Counted from the first letter of the stretch, positions 38,245 to 49,356 are shown. The stretch: 64,000 nucleotides of DNA from Phycisphaeraceae bacterium (GCA_002716625.1 PBAS01000063.1:62001-126000); one strand, 5' to 3'. Made by a program: numbers and translations. Notes: generated from the letters alone by a model not told the origin.

Positions 38245-39224
38245 CAACTGCTCGTCTCCTCCGGAGCACTCGCTTCAGCCTCCTTGGTTACCGACATGAA
38301 TGCATCTTCCAGATCCATGGGCACCTCACGAAACTGTGACACGCGTTGGCCTGATGCGGTTAACTTGGCGAGGATATCAGCCAATCCCTGTTCGCCCTGA
38401 TCTGTCGAGAAACGCACCACTGACTCAGTAGCCGAGGTGGTTATTGAATCCTTATCTTTAATCAATTCACCAATCAGCGTTGCAGATGATTTAAGCCCGC
38501 CATCTGCCAGTAACTGTACTTCGATAACCCGGCGTTGACGCACCGTAGCCATAATCTGTTCCAGTGATCCAAATGCTCGTAACAACCCACCAGTAACAAT
38601 CGCCACCTGGTCACAAATCCTAGACAACTCAGGTAATATATGACTCGTCACAATCAGCGTCTTGCCCAGTTCAGCCAACCGCAAGAGGATCTGGCGCATT
38701 TCAATCCTGGCCGTGGGATCAAGCCCATTTGCTGGTTCATCTAAGATAAGAACCTGTGGATCATGCAGTAGTGTTCTCGCCAAACCGACACGCTGCTTCA
38801 TGCCATGAGATAAACCTTCTGTATATAGATCCCTCATATATGCAGAACCCGTCAACTCCATGGTCTCGTCAATCCGATGCTGGCGTAATGAACGAGGGAT
38901 CTTATATGCCGCACCGAAAAAATCGAGATATTCACGAACTCGCATATTCTCATAGCCACCAAAAACGTCCGGCATATAACCAACCAATTGCTTGGTCTGC
39001 TTGACATCGCGAGTGCAGTCATGACCACCAATTCGCGCAACACCATTAGTAGGTCGCAACAAACCAACCAGAATCTTGATTGTTGTTGTCTTACCTGCAC
39101 CATTGGGGCCAATAAATCCAAGAATCTGTCCCTGGCGAACAGTAATTGAAAGCTTATCTAAGGCGACAAAATCACCATACATCTTTGTGAGGTTCTCGGT
39201 CACAACAACCGGATCGCTAGCCAT
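38244..39224 (-). CDS. ABC transporter ATP-binding protein
   Basis: A 326-residue ATPase with Walker A GPNGAGKTT, signature LSHGMKQRV (in place of LSGGQ), and Walker B LILDEPANGLDP, typical of drug/polysaccharide-type export ATPases with a C-terminal regulatory extension. The ATG at 39224 is chosen because GGAG lies eight bases upstream and it overlaps the upstream stop by eight bases; an in-frame ATG 57 bases upstream is probably not used. It is coupled to the permease. Confidence 0.88.
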   Translation of the reverse strand: MASDPVVVTENLTKMYGDFVALDKLSITVRQGQILGFIGPNGAGKTTTIKILVGLLRPTNGVARIGGHDCTRDVKQTKQLVGYMPDVFGGYENMRVREYLDFFGAAYKIPRSLRQHRIDETMELTGSAYMRDLYTEGLSHGMKQRVGLARTLLHDPQVLILDEPANGLDPTARIEMRQILLRLAELGKTLIVTSHILPELSRICDQVAIVTGGLLRAFGSLEQIMATVRQRRVIEVQLLADGGLKSSATLIGELIKDKDSITTSATESVVRFSTDQGEQGLADILAKLTASGQRVSQFREVPMDLEDAFMSVTKEAEASAPEETSS

Positions 39225-41946
39225 TGAATTCTCCAGGCGCAAACGTGGTGTAAATAGATCGTTTCCCCTGCCCATCGCCACCCCTAAAGCCCATGGACTT
39301 TCTGACCTCTACTGGCTCACTCACCTGACCATGCACCTCAAGCTGTATATCACGGATATGCCAATCACCACTACTCGCTTGAGGGTTGGTCACACGCAAG
39401 GCCAAGAGTATCGCTCCTTGTGGATCGACATGAATCGCTTGGCCAAATGGGGCTAGTGCAATCTGCAATGGTCCAAGTTTATTTTTAAACTCTGCAATCT
39501 CAACAAGTCCCACACCGTCACCATAGTATGCAGTAAGTACTCTGCCTGGCGCATTGATATCCAAGGCCCACGTCCCTCCATTAATTGAAAGGGGCATGAC
39601 TGCGGTCGGCAATGTAAACCGAAGCACAAGGAGCGTATCAGTTCTCGCGGGTATCCATTGGTGCATCTGCTTGTCAAAATGGATCCGACTACCGTCTCCC
39701 GTAGGACCACGAACCAACTCATAACTAATCATTCCAGTCGGCACAAAGACGCGTTGGCCTATCGGCGCGGTGGCAAACCGGGCGGGAACTGCCATCAGCA
39801 TGGCTGACCGCTGAAGATGTTCCTGAGGCAATGATATTCCAAGATCAACTGAATCTGTCCATGCTATAAACATTGGATTCTGCGGATAATTCTTACGAGT
39901 CCACTTTATTGACGCAATCTGGGAACGGTCTAGAGTAACCGTGCTTTGCGAGGTTTTAAGCACTACTGTGCGGTCATCCTGGCTGATCAACTCGCCTCGG
40001 TGAAGAGTCCCAGTCTTGGTTGTAATCATGGCACGCGCAAGAAGCGATCGATACACTTCTTGGCGGCGCCTTTGCAGACTGGATAGCGCAACACCACCGA
40101 CATATTGATCACCAAAGAGTTGATCATCCGCCTCAATGACCATTGAATGATCCGACGCCACATCCACCGAAAATCGACCAGAACCCGTCACCAACACAGC
40201 ATCTTCAAAAAGTTGACCTGGCACGAAGTGGGCAGATCTCGTAGCGTCTACGGGATGTAATATATCAAGCGACCCGACAAGACCCGTCGGCCCGAACGAA
40301 AAAACGACTTCCGCCATCTGGTTGAAATCAATTGTATCACTAAGCGTAGCACTTAAAATTGCACCCGGAGGAAGCTTCAAACCATCCCACGTCCAGTTGT
40401 GGATATCATCACGCCGCACACGAACCAATTCATTGGCTTGAACACTTTTCAAATCTGGCCATAACACGGCCTCGGTTTCCATGGAAAGTGGACCATTCCC
40501 TTCCGTTGGACTATAAATCCCCACCGCGCCATGAGTCACTGCTGATTGGGTTGCAGGAAGGACCTGTAAAAACTGTGTTGTACTTACGGTAAGCGGAACC
40601 TCAGACCGACGAGTAAAGCCCATAATGCCAATAACCACCGCTCCGACTACAGACACGACAATCGCAGCCCATGTTCCATATTCCAGTCTGCGAAGACGTC
40701 CTGCCACCAATCCCACTAACAAGATCCCCAGCCCCGCAATACCAAGTATGCCCGCCATGCGAGACCGCCCAATGGTCTGATAGCCAATCTGGCTGGCTGT
40801 GTAACGCTTTAGTGCCTCAACAGGCAAAGGGGGCCCCTCGATCGGACGGTGGTACAAACTAATCAAAGAGCGAAAATGGGGACGTGCTTCTGGAGGTGGT
40901 TCAATATTTCCAATCTCACGCTTGCGGACAATATTAAGTTCGTACCAAGCACGGGGCCCCACTGTCGTGAGCATCACACTGCCAAGACCAAATGGCTTAA
41001 TTAGGGATGCAGGCCAACCACGTACGCGGTGAATCACCCTCCAATCGGGCGCCACCACGCGAACCATTTTCACTGGTTTATCGTAACTCAGCGGCTCTCT
41101 ATCCTCGCGACCAGACTCACTAACCACAAAGCGATTGAGTTCTAATTCATCAATTACCTGGCATGTCCACTGGTCACCCATGAGTTTCCTCATAAATGAT
41201 GGGGACACTTGTTCAGCAAAGACCCATAGTCGGCCACCTGATGCAATCCACCGTCGTAACGTTTGAAGTTGTGCTGTTGACAGGCTGGGTCGGTCATATG
41301 AAATAGCTAAGCAATCCAAGGGCTGCCAATTGCGAAGTGAAACAGGAAAATTTTCTGGTGAAAGATGCGGAACCTGCGACCGTGAGAATTCCGTCAATCG
41401 CATCGCGCTGATTGCCACGGATGCTTCATCGTCTGACGGATCCTTCATCATGCACATGGATGGTCGAATGGTCTGGACGGCGAAAATACCCTCAGCGCGC
41501 GCCAATTGTGGCGGTCTTTTTGACTGATCAAGAAGTAACACCTCAGGAATGGTGGTTTTGAGGATCTCATCCTTCAAGCGAAAATTTGGAGCACGAAGTG
41601 ACTGCCAACACTGACGCTCTGCACGCGGCGGCAGCCACACAGGCGATGTAAACTGAATGAACGGCGATTGTTTGTAGCTATACGCCAAAATAAGATCAAC
41701 GGCATCATGCGACGGATTGGCCACCCCTGATTTAGCGAGCGACCATGTACTCGATCGATAGTGGCCAACACCTGATCTGGCAATTGACCCTGGCAGCCAT
41801 TCAGAAGCCTTTTGAGCCTCGGCGCTGGTTGTTATTGCCGCCGCGATTGCCCAAACCAAGATGCAAATCAAAATGGATCTATAGTTTGATAATAACTTTC
41901 TTATCACAGTTTTATGGTACCCCACCACAGTAAATCCGGACAGCAA
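39217..41946 (-). CDS. Large exported protein partner of the ABC exporter (909 residues)
   Basis: A large protein with an N-terminal hydrophobic segment (ILICILVWAIAAAITTSAEA) and a second membrane region near the middle (ILGIAGLGILLVGLVAGRL ... VVSVVGAVVIGIMGF) that divides it into two long extracellular beta-rich parts. I recognise no family. The gene overlaps the ATPase gene and so is probably co-translated with it. The start is unsure: TTG 41946 or GTG 41907, the latter giving the better signal. It may be a GldG-like or MacA-like companion, but no motif proves this. Confidence 0.6.
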   Translation of the reverse strand: MLSGFTVVGYHKTVIRKLLSNYRSILICILVWAIAAAITTSAEAQKASEWLPGSIARSGVGHYRSSTWSLAKSGVANPSHDAVDLILAYSYKQSPFIQFTSPVWLPPRAERQCWQSLRAPNFRLKDEILKTTIPEVLLLDQSKRPPQLARAEGIFAVQTIRPSMCMMKDPSDDEASVAISAMRLTEFSRSQVPHLSPENFPVSLRNWQPLDCLAISYDRPSLSTAQLQTLRRWIASGGRLWVFAEQVSPSFMRKLMGDQWTCQVIDELELNRFVVSESGREDREPLSYDKPVKMVRVVAPDWRVIHRVRGWPASLIKPFGLGSVMLTTVGPRAWYELNIVRKREIGNIEPPPEARPHFRSLISLYHRPIEGPPLPVEALKRYTASQIGYQTIGRSRMAGILGIAGLGILLVGLVAGRLRRLEYGTWAAIVVSVVGAVVIGIMGFTRRSEVPLTVSTTQFLQVLPATQSAVTHGAVGIYSPTEGNGPLSMETEAVLWPDLKSVQANELVRVRRDDIHNWTWDGLKLPPGAILSATLSDTIDFNQMAEVVFSFGPTGLVGSLDILHPVDATRSAHFVPGQLFEDAVLVTGSGRFSVDVASDHSMVIEADDQLFGDQYVGGVALSSLQRRRQEVYRSLLARAMITTKTGTLHRGELISQDDRTVVLKTSQSTVTLDRSQIASIKWTRKNYPQNPMFIAWTDSVDLGISLPQEHLQRSAMLMAVPARFATAPIGQRVFVPTGMISYELVRGPTGDGSRIHFDKQMHQWIPARTDTLLVLRFTLPTAVMPLSINGGTWALDINAPGRVLTAYYGDGVGLVEIAEFKNKLGPLQIALAPFGQAIHVDPQGAILLALRVTNPQASSGDWHIRDIQLEVHGQVSEPVEVRKSMGFRGGDGQGKRSIYTTFAPGEFNG

Positions 41947-42011
41947 CCAACGTCACGACCACAAGCTTTATGAATATTATCCAACTTACACCAAGAAAAA
42001 CCGTGCCCGTT

Positions 42012-42209
42012 TTATATGCCAACCACAACAATCGTGATGGAATATTTTCATGACGCTTTCCAGTTAGATCCATGCAACATCGAGTTAGCCAAGGCGTTCA
42101 TCTGGAATATTCCCCGAAACGTTTCGTGCCTACGCGAGACACCAACTACTGCTGCAACATGCCCAGCGATCATTGCACGGACGAAATTATTGGTCCAAAA
42201 CAGTGGCCC
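42012..42209 (-). pseudogene. Probable remnant of an RsbW-type anti-sigma kinase
   Basis: Reading the minus strand below the STAS gene gives an open stretch of 53 codons containing IFQMNALANSMLHGSN, which matches the N-box of GHKL anti-sigma kinases (ALxNAxxHGN). It is stopped by TGA at 42048-42050, and the frame continues KYSITIVVVG to TAA. TAG at 42210-42212 bounds it upstream. A short deletion between FQM and NALANS would remove the LALEE portion of the normal motif. The neighbouring intact STAS gene is the usual partner of such kinases. The evidence is only one motif, so it is a probable rather than certain remnant. Confidence 0.45.
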
Positions 42210-42273
42210 CTAACCTTCGCCATTCCCCGCCACCAGCGCGGTGTTAGCATCCATGCCACCAACATGAGGAACG

Positions 42274-42615
42274 CTAACCTTGATCAAGTTGCAACCCGGC
42301 TAATGCCGTCGGCACATCTGGCGAGAACTCGAAAATCTTATCAAGCCCGGTCGTGAGAAACACCACCCATACCGAATCAATCATCGCCGCCAGTCGCAAC
42401 TTGCGATCATTGTCAATCGCCCACTTACGCAAACGCAGTAAATTGGTTAGGCTTGAACTGTTCAAATGGGTTACAGTGGAGAGATCGATGACGGTATGCG
42501 GAATCGATTTGCCTTGGTCGATCTCGTGCTGAAGCGCAGAAATGTCTTCCGAAAATGCTGGTTCGTTGGACAATTGGGCAACCCAAATTTCATCAGACCA
42601 TTTTTGAATCGACAT
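42274..42615 (-). CDS. STAS-domain anti-sigma factor antagonist
   Basis: A 113-residue protein of the SpoIIAA/RsbV fold: VIDLSTVTHLNSSSLTNLLRLRKWA carries the DLS...SS segment that includes the phosphorylatable Ser in family members. In RsbV the residue is followed by Ser-Gly, here by Ser-Ser, so regulation by phosphorylation is plausible but unproven. It lies downstream of gyrA and next to a decayed kinase; it may now act alone or through a kinase elsewhere. Confidence 0.82.
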   Translation of the reverse strand: MSIQKWSDEIWVAQLSNEPAFSEDISALQHEIDQGKSIPHTVIDLSTVTHLNSSSLTNLLRLRKWAIDNDRKLRLAAMIDSVWVVFLTTGLDKIFEFSPDVPTALAGLQLDQG

Positions 42616-42664
42616 CCGACATCAGCCCCTATGTTGCTAAAACCAAGTACGGAAATCCGCATCA

Positions 42665-45253
42665 TCAGTCGCCGTTATCAACAATACGGGCGACCGCAGC
42701 AAGGCGATCACCGTGAGTAAGATTGATAACCCGCACACCTTGAGTAGCCCTACCGGTCACGCGAATAGTCCCAGCCTTGATTCGCACAATCCGCCCCCCC
42801 GTGCTAATCAACATCAGATCATCGCTTGGCTCGGTTGCCAACACACAGACAACAGAGCCATTACGCTCGCTTGTTGCAATATCACGTCGCCCCTTCCCAC
42901 CTCGGCCTTGAGGACGTGTTGAACCGCCTTCTGATTGCACCAAATATTCGCGCAGTGCCGTACGTTTTCCATAACCGTTGGATGTTACCGTAAGTAAATC
43001 ACGGTCATCATCCGCACCAACCTGCACCAATCCAATCACGGAATTATCCTTTGCCAAGTCGATCCCTTTAACCCCACTGGCCGACCGTCCCATTGCACGT
43101 ACATCATTTTCAAGAAAACGGATTGCCATACCGGATCGTGTGCCTAACAACACGTGCCCGTCACCACTGGTCCATGTCACCCCGATAAGAGAATCATCTT
43201 CACGTAGATTAATGGCAATGATCCCGCCTTTATTAACATTACGGTAATCCTTGAGGGCTGTGCGTTTAACATGACCACGTGCAGTTGCAAAAAGCAGGAA
43301 TGCCTCCTGCCGTTCAAAATCTTCGATGGGCATCAGGGCACATACTCGCTCCGCGGGCCGAAGGTCCAATAGATTGACCATGGCCCGGCCCCGGCTCGTC
43401 CTGGACGCTTGGGGGATCTCGAACACTTTAATCTTGTAGACCCGCCCCGTGTTGGTAAAACAAAGCAGATCATCATGTGTTGATGAGACAAATACCTGTT
43501 CGGTAAAGTCTTCATCTTTTATCTGCGCACCGATAATACCACGGCCGCCTCGGCCTTGGGTACGGTATTGTTCGGAGGGAATCCGCTTGACGTATCCAGC
43601 ATGCGTCACGGTGACAACAACCTGCTCGACAGGTGTCAACTCCGCAATGTTGAAGTCAACCAATTCGGCTTCATCAAAGGCAGTAACGCGCTGGTCACCA
43701 TATTTTCTTTTCAGCTCGTCCGTTTCCGATTTGATGATATCCAAAACCTTCTGGTGGTGACCAAGTATATCTTCGTATTCTTCGATCTGGCCAATAAGCT
43801 TGGTATATTCCGCCGTCAAACGATCGATCTCAAGCGCAACCAATTGAATCAACTGCATGCGTCCAATCGACTCTGCCTGAATGCGAGAAAGGCGAACATC
43901 ATCCCCAGACGATGCATTCTTAAAGCGTTCTGGAATCTGCGGTGCATACGGATGATCCGGTGGGATTCGAAACCCTCGATCCATTAGTTTGTCGATGGCT
44001 TCGTCCCGCGTGCGTGATCCACGAATCAGTTTAATTACTTCATCAATATCACATACCGCGTAAATTAAACCCTCGATCCGATGCGCCTCCTGCTGAGCTT
44101 GCCGCAAACGATGGGCCGTGCGACGTCGGATAACATCAACGCGATGATCTATGAAATAACGAATAAGATCCTTGAGCCCCAAGGTGCGAGGCTGGCCCTT
44201 TACCAACGCAATATTAAGGATACTGCAGGTCGATTGCAGCGGGGTCATCTGATAAAGCTGATTCTCGACCACTTTCGGATCAGCACCTTTTTTAAGCTCT
44301 ATCACCAGCCGCATACCAACGCGGTTAGATGACTCATCAACAATATCTGAAATATCTGTGAGTCGTTCTTGTTTGCGCAGATCGACTATTTTTCTGATGA
44401 TGCCATCATTCTTGCTAACTTGATAAGGAATTTGCGTGACCACCAATAGGTCCTTGCCCGAGGATTTCTGCTCGTGGTGAATTTTTCCGCGTACCGCAAT
44501 ACGACCGCGACCTGTAGCATAAGCATGCGCGATGCCACGACGGCCACAGATAATGCCGCCTGTTGGAAAATCAGGACCAGGCACGATCTCCAACAAGTCT
44601 CGCAGTTCGATATCCGGGTTATTGATCGTGGCCACAATGGCATCGCAGACCTCGCCCAGGTTATGCGGGGGAATACTACAGGCCATACCCACTGCAATAC
44701 CTGTTGAACCGTTGACAAGCAGGTTTGGGAAACGAGAGGGCAAGACCTTCGGCTCATCGACTGTCTCATCAAAGTTGGGCTGCCAATCAACCGTATCGAG
44801 TTTGAGATCATCCAGCAGTTCAGTTGCATGAGCATGCAAGCGAGCCTCGGTATAACGCATCGCTGCAGGTGGATCTGGATCAATCGATCCAAAATTCCCT
44901 TGCTTATCTACCAAGAGGTATCGCGTCTTCCACTCCTGAGCCATATTAACCAATGTCGGATAAATGGCTTGGTCGCCATGCGGGTGGTATTTCTTCATCG
45001 TCTCGCCAACAATGCCCGCGCATTTCGAATGTTTGCGTCCCGGCGACAGGTTCAAGTCATTCATCGCCACCAGAATGCGCCGCTGGGATGGCTTGAGCCC
45101 ATCCCGCACATCGGGCAACGCACGATCGACGATCGTGCTCATGGCGTAGGTCAAATAGCTGTCTGCTAACTCACGCTCGATTGCCTGATCCACAACCTGG
45201 CCAGCACCTCCATTTGCTCCTGGATCCGAGGTGTTTAGGTCAGATTCACTCAT
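42665..45253 (-). CDS. gyrA: DNA gyrase subunit A
   Basis: An 862-residue type IIA topoisomerase subunit. The winged-helix/tower and the catalytic tyrosine (RYTEARL, Tyr about 134) are present, and the C-terminal beta-pinwheel has GRGGKG-like and [12 protein letters not shown] blades. In the quinolone-resistance region, [13 protein letters not shown] has Gln95 where E. coli has Ser83 and Pro99 where E. coli has Asp87, so intrinsic fluoroquinolone insensitivity is plausible. The GyrA box QRGGRG-like sequence appears as TQGRGGRGI. It begins 246 bases from the divergent FG-GAP gene. Confidence 0.97.
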   Translation of the reverse strand: MSESDLNTSDPGANGGAGQVVDQAIERELADSYLTYAMSTIVDRALPDVRDGLKPSQRRILVAMNDLNLSPGRKHSKCAGIVGETMKKYHPHGDQAIYPTLVNMAQEWKTRYLLVDKQGNFGSIDPDPPAAMRYTEARLHAHATELLDDLKLDTVDWQPNFDETVDEPKVLPSRFPNLLVNGSTGIAVGMACSIPPHNLGEVCDAIVATINNPDIELRDLLEIVPGPDFPTGGIICGRRGIAHAYATGRGRIAVRGKIHHEQKSSGKDLLVVTQIPYQVSKNDGIIRKIVDLRKQERLTDISDIVDESSNRVGMRLVIELKKGADPKVVENQLYQMTPLQSTCSILNIALVKGQPRTLGLKDLIRYFIDHRVDVIRRRTAHRLRQAQQEAHRIEGLIYAVCDIDEVIKLIRGSRTRDEAIDKLMDRGFRIPPDHPYAPQIPERFKNASSGDDVRLSRIQAESIGRMQLIQLVALEIDRLTAEYTKLIGQIEEYEDILGHHQKVLDIIKSETDELKRKYGDQRVTAFDEAELVDFNIAELTPVEQVVVTVTHAGYVKRIPSEQYRTQGRGGRGIIGAQIKDEDFTEQVFVSSTHDDLLCFTNTGRVYKIKVFEIPQASRTSRGRAMVNLLDLRPAERVCALMPIEDFERQEAFLLFATARGHVKRTALKDYRNVNKGGIIAINLREDDSLIGVTWTSGDGHVLLGTRSGMAIRFLENDVRAMGRSASGVKGIDLAKDNSVIGLVQVGADDDRDLLTVTSNGYGKRTALREYLVQSEGGSTRPQGRGGKGRRDIATSERNGSVVCVLATEPSDDLMLISTGGRIVRIKAGTIRVTGRATQGVRVINLTHGDRLAAVARIVDNGD

Positions 45254-45499
45254 TGAAAACCGCTCTCTATTGCTAATTAATTGTGATGATCAAACCCTCA
45301 AATTATACAGGATTCATGACCCGCCAGCGAACGGACACCCCCCTTGAAATACCTGCCTAGTGTATGGGCCAATCCTATTTCATTAAACACAACAAAACCT
45401 GCTCAGGGATGGTTAGCTGGATACAAATTAATACCAACATGTTAAGGCGATGATGGACATCACGTCACTTATCATCCTGGCCTATAATGAACCAAAATA

Positions 45500-48400
45500 A
45501 TGGGTAGATATAGAACAAATCGCTTGATTCAGATTCAGCAAGGTGCCTTCAAAAAACTTGCTGCAGTTCAAACCAGAGCAATGTCCCGTTGGCAGATCTA
45601 TGTGACCTCACTGTTCTTGGTCATTGGCAATTCAACCATCGCCACCACCCAAATACACCATGTATATCCCGGTCAGATCCATTCTGCCCCCCTAGCACCC
45701 CCAAGCCCCCCTGCTGATGCACAACCATACAGCCCCATGTTCGAAGATCTGTCTCCGCAACAGACTGGAATTGATTTCGTTTACCAATGGAAGCATGCCG
45801 TTCTTCAGAAATACGACTTCGAAAACCTAATGCTGCCTGCTGGTGTGTGTATTGGTGACTACGACCGGGATGGATTACCTGATATCTTCCTCACAAGACC
45901 ATCCGGTGGAAGTCGACTTTACAAAAATCTTGGCGGTTTTCGCTTCAGGGATGTCACTACCTCCGCAAACATCCTGGCCGATGACGTATGGACGACAGGT
46001 GCCAGCTTTGCAGATATCGATAATGATGGTGACTTAGATTTGTATGTCTGCGTATTTGAAAGTTCTAATCTTCTGTTTATAAATCAGGGAGATGGAACCT
46101 TTAAGGAGCAGGCAAAAACCGCTGGAGTTGACTACAAGGGACCCAGTGTCATGGTCGCCTTCAGTGACTACGATCGGGATGGTGATCTTGATGCCTATCT
46201 CCTCACTAACTCCCGGAAAACTTCCGAGGTGATTACCCGCATGCAGGAGATTCGCCAAAAAGTTGTCGCCCAAAAGGGAAATGACCCACTGGTGAGAGGT
46301 CCCAATGGTCAAGTCATCGATATCAGGCCAGAACTCAAGGATGTCATGCACTTAATCCGTGCCGGGCAGAACATTATGATTGCCCCTCGGGGTGAAAAAG
46401 ATCGACTGTATCGTAATGAAGGAAACGGCACGTTCCGTGATGTAACCCAATCTTGTGGTATCAATGACACTGATTTTGGACTCTCGGCGACCTGGTGGGA
46501 CTACAATAATGATCATTGGCCTGATGTATATGTCGCCAATGATTTCATGGGTTCGGATCGTTTGTACCGCAACAATCAAGACGGAACCTTTACCGACGTC
46601 ATCTCCCAAACCGTACCACACACCCCATGGTTTTCCATGGGCAGCGATGTTGCCGACCTAAATAATGATGGCCGGCTGGATTTCATGGCCACTGACATGT
46701 CTGCCACAACGCACTACAAGCAGAAGATCTCAATGGGAAATATGGAATCAAGAAAATGGTTTTTAGTTTCCGCCGTCCCACGCCAATACATGCGAAACGC
46801 GGTATATCTAAATACCGGCACCGATCGATTCATGGAGGTGGCTCACCTCAGTGGCCTAGCCAATACGGATTGGACGTGGGCTATCAAATTTGCAGACCTG
46901 GACAACGACGGCTGGAATGACTTGTTTGTTTCTAATGGCATGACGCGTGACTGGACCAACAGTGACTTAGATCAACAGGTCAATAAGTTGGGCGGCGAAA
47001 ACTCTCCCGCCGCCATTCAATTTTGGCTGAATCAACCAGTCAAACAAGAGGGAAATCTGGCATTCAAGAACCTTGGGAAACTGGAATTCAAGAATGCAAG
47101 CGAAAGATGGGGACTGGGAAAGTCCGCAGTCAGCTTTGGATCTGCCCTAGGCGATCTTGACCTTGATGGCGATCTTGATCTAGTTGTAAACAATTTCGAG
47201 AATCCACCCAGCATATACCGCAACCGTTCGGTATCAGGACACCGGATCATGCTCCGGTTGATCGGCAACATCAGCAATCGCGATGGTATTGGCGCTCAGG
47301 TACAAATCAAAACAGAAAATGGAATACAAACACGTTATTTCACCCTGTCACGGGGATTCATGTCATCAGATGAACCCCTTATGCACTTTGGGCTAGCAGA
47401 CCACAAGAACATTGAACGCCTGACAGTATTATGGCCAAATGGTCAACGCCAGTTATTTGAAAATCTACCGACAGATTGTTCCTATACCATTTACGAATCG
47501 GCCACAGCTCTTGCACAAACACCGCTAAGTACCACCACCCAAACGATATACCGGCAACAAAACCATCTGACCCCGATTCGACACCAGGAAGCCGTATTCG
47601 ACGATTACAAGCGACAACCATTGCTGCCATACAAACTGTCGCGATTAGGCCCTGGAATGGCCTGGGGTGACATTGATCTTGATGGTGATGATGATCTATA
47701 TATGGCTGGTGCAGCCGGCACCGATGGTCTGCTATACCTAAATCAAGAAGGATTACTCATAGCTGGCAAAGACCGACTTACTAAAAGCAATTCTCACATT
47801 AAGGACCTCATGCATGAGGACATGGGTTCTCTTTTTTTTGATGCAGACTCCGATGGTGATATTGATCTATATGTCACCAGTGGTGGTGTAGAATTGGATC
47901 CCGGCGACGATGCTCTACGCGATCGCCTATACCTCAATAACGGTCACGGACAATTCACAAAAGCTTCCACCACTCACCTTCCAGATCTGCATGATTCGGC
48001 AAGTGTCGTAGCCGGCGCAGATTTTGATCGCGACGGCGATATTGATTTGTTTGTAGGCAGTCGTTCTATCCCAGGTCAATATCCTTTAACGCCAAACAGC
48101 CGCCTCCTGATTAATCATCAAGGTAGATTCTCTGACCAAACGGACGCACTTGCACCGGGAGATCCCTCCCGCACCACAACTGGCCTACGCCAAACTGGGT
48201 TGGTCACTGGTGCGTTATGGTCTGATGTGGACCACGATGGTTGGCTCGACTTGCTGGTCACCCACGACTGGGGACCAATCAAGCTATACAAGAATCACCA
48301 AGGTCTTCTTGAAGACCAGACCTTTGAAGCGGGGCTTGCTTCACATCATGGATGGTGGAACGGGCTGACAGGTCGTGACCTCGATGGCGACGGGGACATT

Positions 48401-49351
48401 GACTATATCGCCACCAACTTTGGACTTAACACACCCTATCACGCCAGCGAGGACAAGCCGGCACTTCTTTATTACGGCGACTTCAGACCTGATGGAAATT
48501 CTAACAATCAACCAAGGCTTGTTGAAGCGACATTTGAAGACAACAAGATATATCCATGGAGGGGGAAGAGCTGTTCGACCAATGCAATGCCTTTTCTTGC
48601 CAATAAATTTCCTCGATTCCATGATTTTGCTGAAGCTTCACTAAACACCATCTATACAGGCCAACGGCTCGCTACTGCTCGTCGATTTACGGCAACAACG
48701 CTTGAATCAACCGTTCTCATAAACGATGGTCAAGGCGGCTTTATATTCAAACCGCTACCACGCATCGCACAAGTCTCACCCGGATTTGGCGTGGTAATCA
48801 CCGAAGTCAACGGTGATCACCATGCCGATCTTTACATCGTCCAGAACTTCTTCAGCCCACAACCGGAAATAGGCCGATTTGATGGCGGTCTTAGTTTGCT
48901 TTTACATGGACAAGGGGATGGAGAATTTGAGCCCATATGGCCGGACCAGAGCGGTTTAATTGCACCGGGCGACGCCAAGTCACTGACCGTCACAGACCTC
49001 AACGGCGATGGTTGGCCCGATTTTGTGGTTGGGAATAATAATGGACCACTCCAGACTTTTGTGCACCAAGGCGATTCGCACAATCGCCTCCTTCAGATTC
49101 GACTGCAAGGACCAAATGGCAACCCCACTGCGATAGGGTCGCGGGTTACGGTGCAAATACAAGGTGGGGTGCCGCAAACTGCTGAGATTTATGCGGGCAG
49201 TGGTTACCTTTCCCAATCTAGTAACGCGTTATATTTTGGAGTGGGTCGCTCTGCACGGTCCGGCAAGATCTCCGTGAGGTGGCCAAACGGCTTCATTACC
49301 ACCCAAATGGTGACGACAAATGAGCAATCTATTACGATTAAATACCCCTAG
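45500..49351 (+). CDS. Giant FG-GAP/VCBS and UnbV-repeat protein (CRTAC1-like)
   Basis: A 1283-residue secreted protein with a signal-like segment and at least eight FG-GAP/VCBS calcium-loop repeats (e.g. DYDRDGLPDIFL, DLNGDGWPDFVV). Two ASPIC/UnbV modules lie at about 570-650 and 1195-1270, ending in LTVLWPNGQRQLFE and SVRWPNGF. This arrangement is that of CRTAC1/enediyne-biosynthesis-like proteins found in marine Planctomycetota; they are thought to be surface adhesins. Two start choices: ATG 45500 or, with a better signal, ATG 45581 (MSRWQIYVTSLFLVIG). The repeats make internal recombination likely. Confidence 0.85.
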   Translation: MGRYRTNRLIQIQQGAFKKLAAVQTRAMSRWQIYVTSLFLVIGNSTIATTQIHHVYPGQIHSAPLAPPSPPADAQPYSPMFEDLSPQQTGIDFVYQWKHAVLQKYDFENLMLPAGVCIGDYDRDGLPDIFLTRPSGGSRLYKNLGGFRFRDVTTSANILADDVWTTGASFADIDNDGDLDLYVCVFESSNLLFINQGDGTFKEQAKTAGVDYKGPSVMVAFSDYDRDGDLDAYLLTNSRKTSEVITRMQEIRQKVVAQKGNDPLVRGPNGQVIDIRPELKDVMHLIRAGQNIMIAPRGEKDRLYRNEGNGTFRDVTQSCGINDTDFGLSATWWDYNNDHWPDVYVANDFMGSDRLYRNNQDGTFTDVISQTVPHTPWFSMGSDVADLNNDGRLDFMATDMSATTHYKQKISMGNMESRKWFLVSAVPRQYMRNAVYLNTGTDRFMEVAHLSGLANTDWTWAIKFADLDNDGWNDLFVSNGMTRDWTNSDLDQQVNKLGGENSPAAIQFWLNQPVKQEGNLAFKNLGKLEFKNASERWGLGKSAVSFGSALGDLDLDGDLDLVVNNFENPPSIYRNRSVSGHRIMLRLIGNISNRDGIGAQVQIKTENGIQTRYFTLSRGFMSSDEPLMHFGLADHKNIERLTVLWPNGQRQLFENLPTDCSYTIYESATALAQTPLSTTTQTIYRQQNHLTPIRHQEAVFDDYKRQPLLPYKLSRLGPGMAWGDIDLDGDDDLYMAGAAGTDGLLYLNQEGLLIAGKDRLTKSNSHIKDLMHEDMGSLFFDADSDGDIDLYVTSGGVELDPGDDALRDRLYLNNGHGQFTKASTTHLPDLHDSASVVAGADFDRDGDIDLFVGSRSIPGQYPLTPNSRLLINHQGRFSDQTDALAPGDPSRTTTGLRQTGLVTGALWSDVDHDGWLDLLVTHDWGPIKLYKNHQGLLEDQTFEAGLASHHGWWNGLTGRDLDGDGDIDYIATNFGLNTPYHASEDKPALLYYGDFRPDGNSNNQPRLVEATFEDNKIYPWRGKSCSTNAMPFLANKFPRFHDFAEASLNTIYTGQRLATARRFTATTLESTVLINDGQGGFIFKPLPRIAQVSPGFGVVITEVNGDHHADLYIVQNFFSPQPEIGRFDGGLSLLLHGQGDGEFEPIWPDQSGLIAPGDAKSLTVTDLNGDGWPDFVVGNNNGPLQTFVHQGDSHNRLLQIRLQGPNGNPTAIGSRVTVQIQGGVPQTAEIYAGSGYLSQSSNALYFGVGRSARSGKISVRWPNGFITTQMVTTNEQSITIKYP

Positions 49352-49356
49352 CCTAA

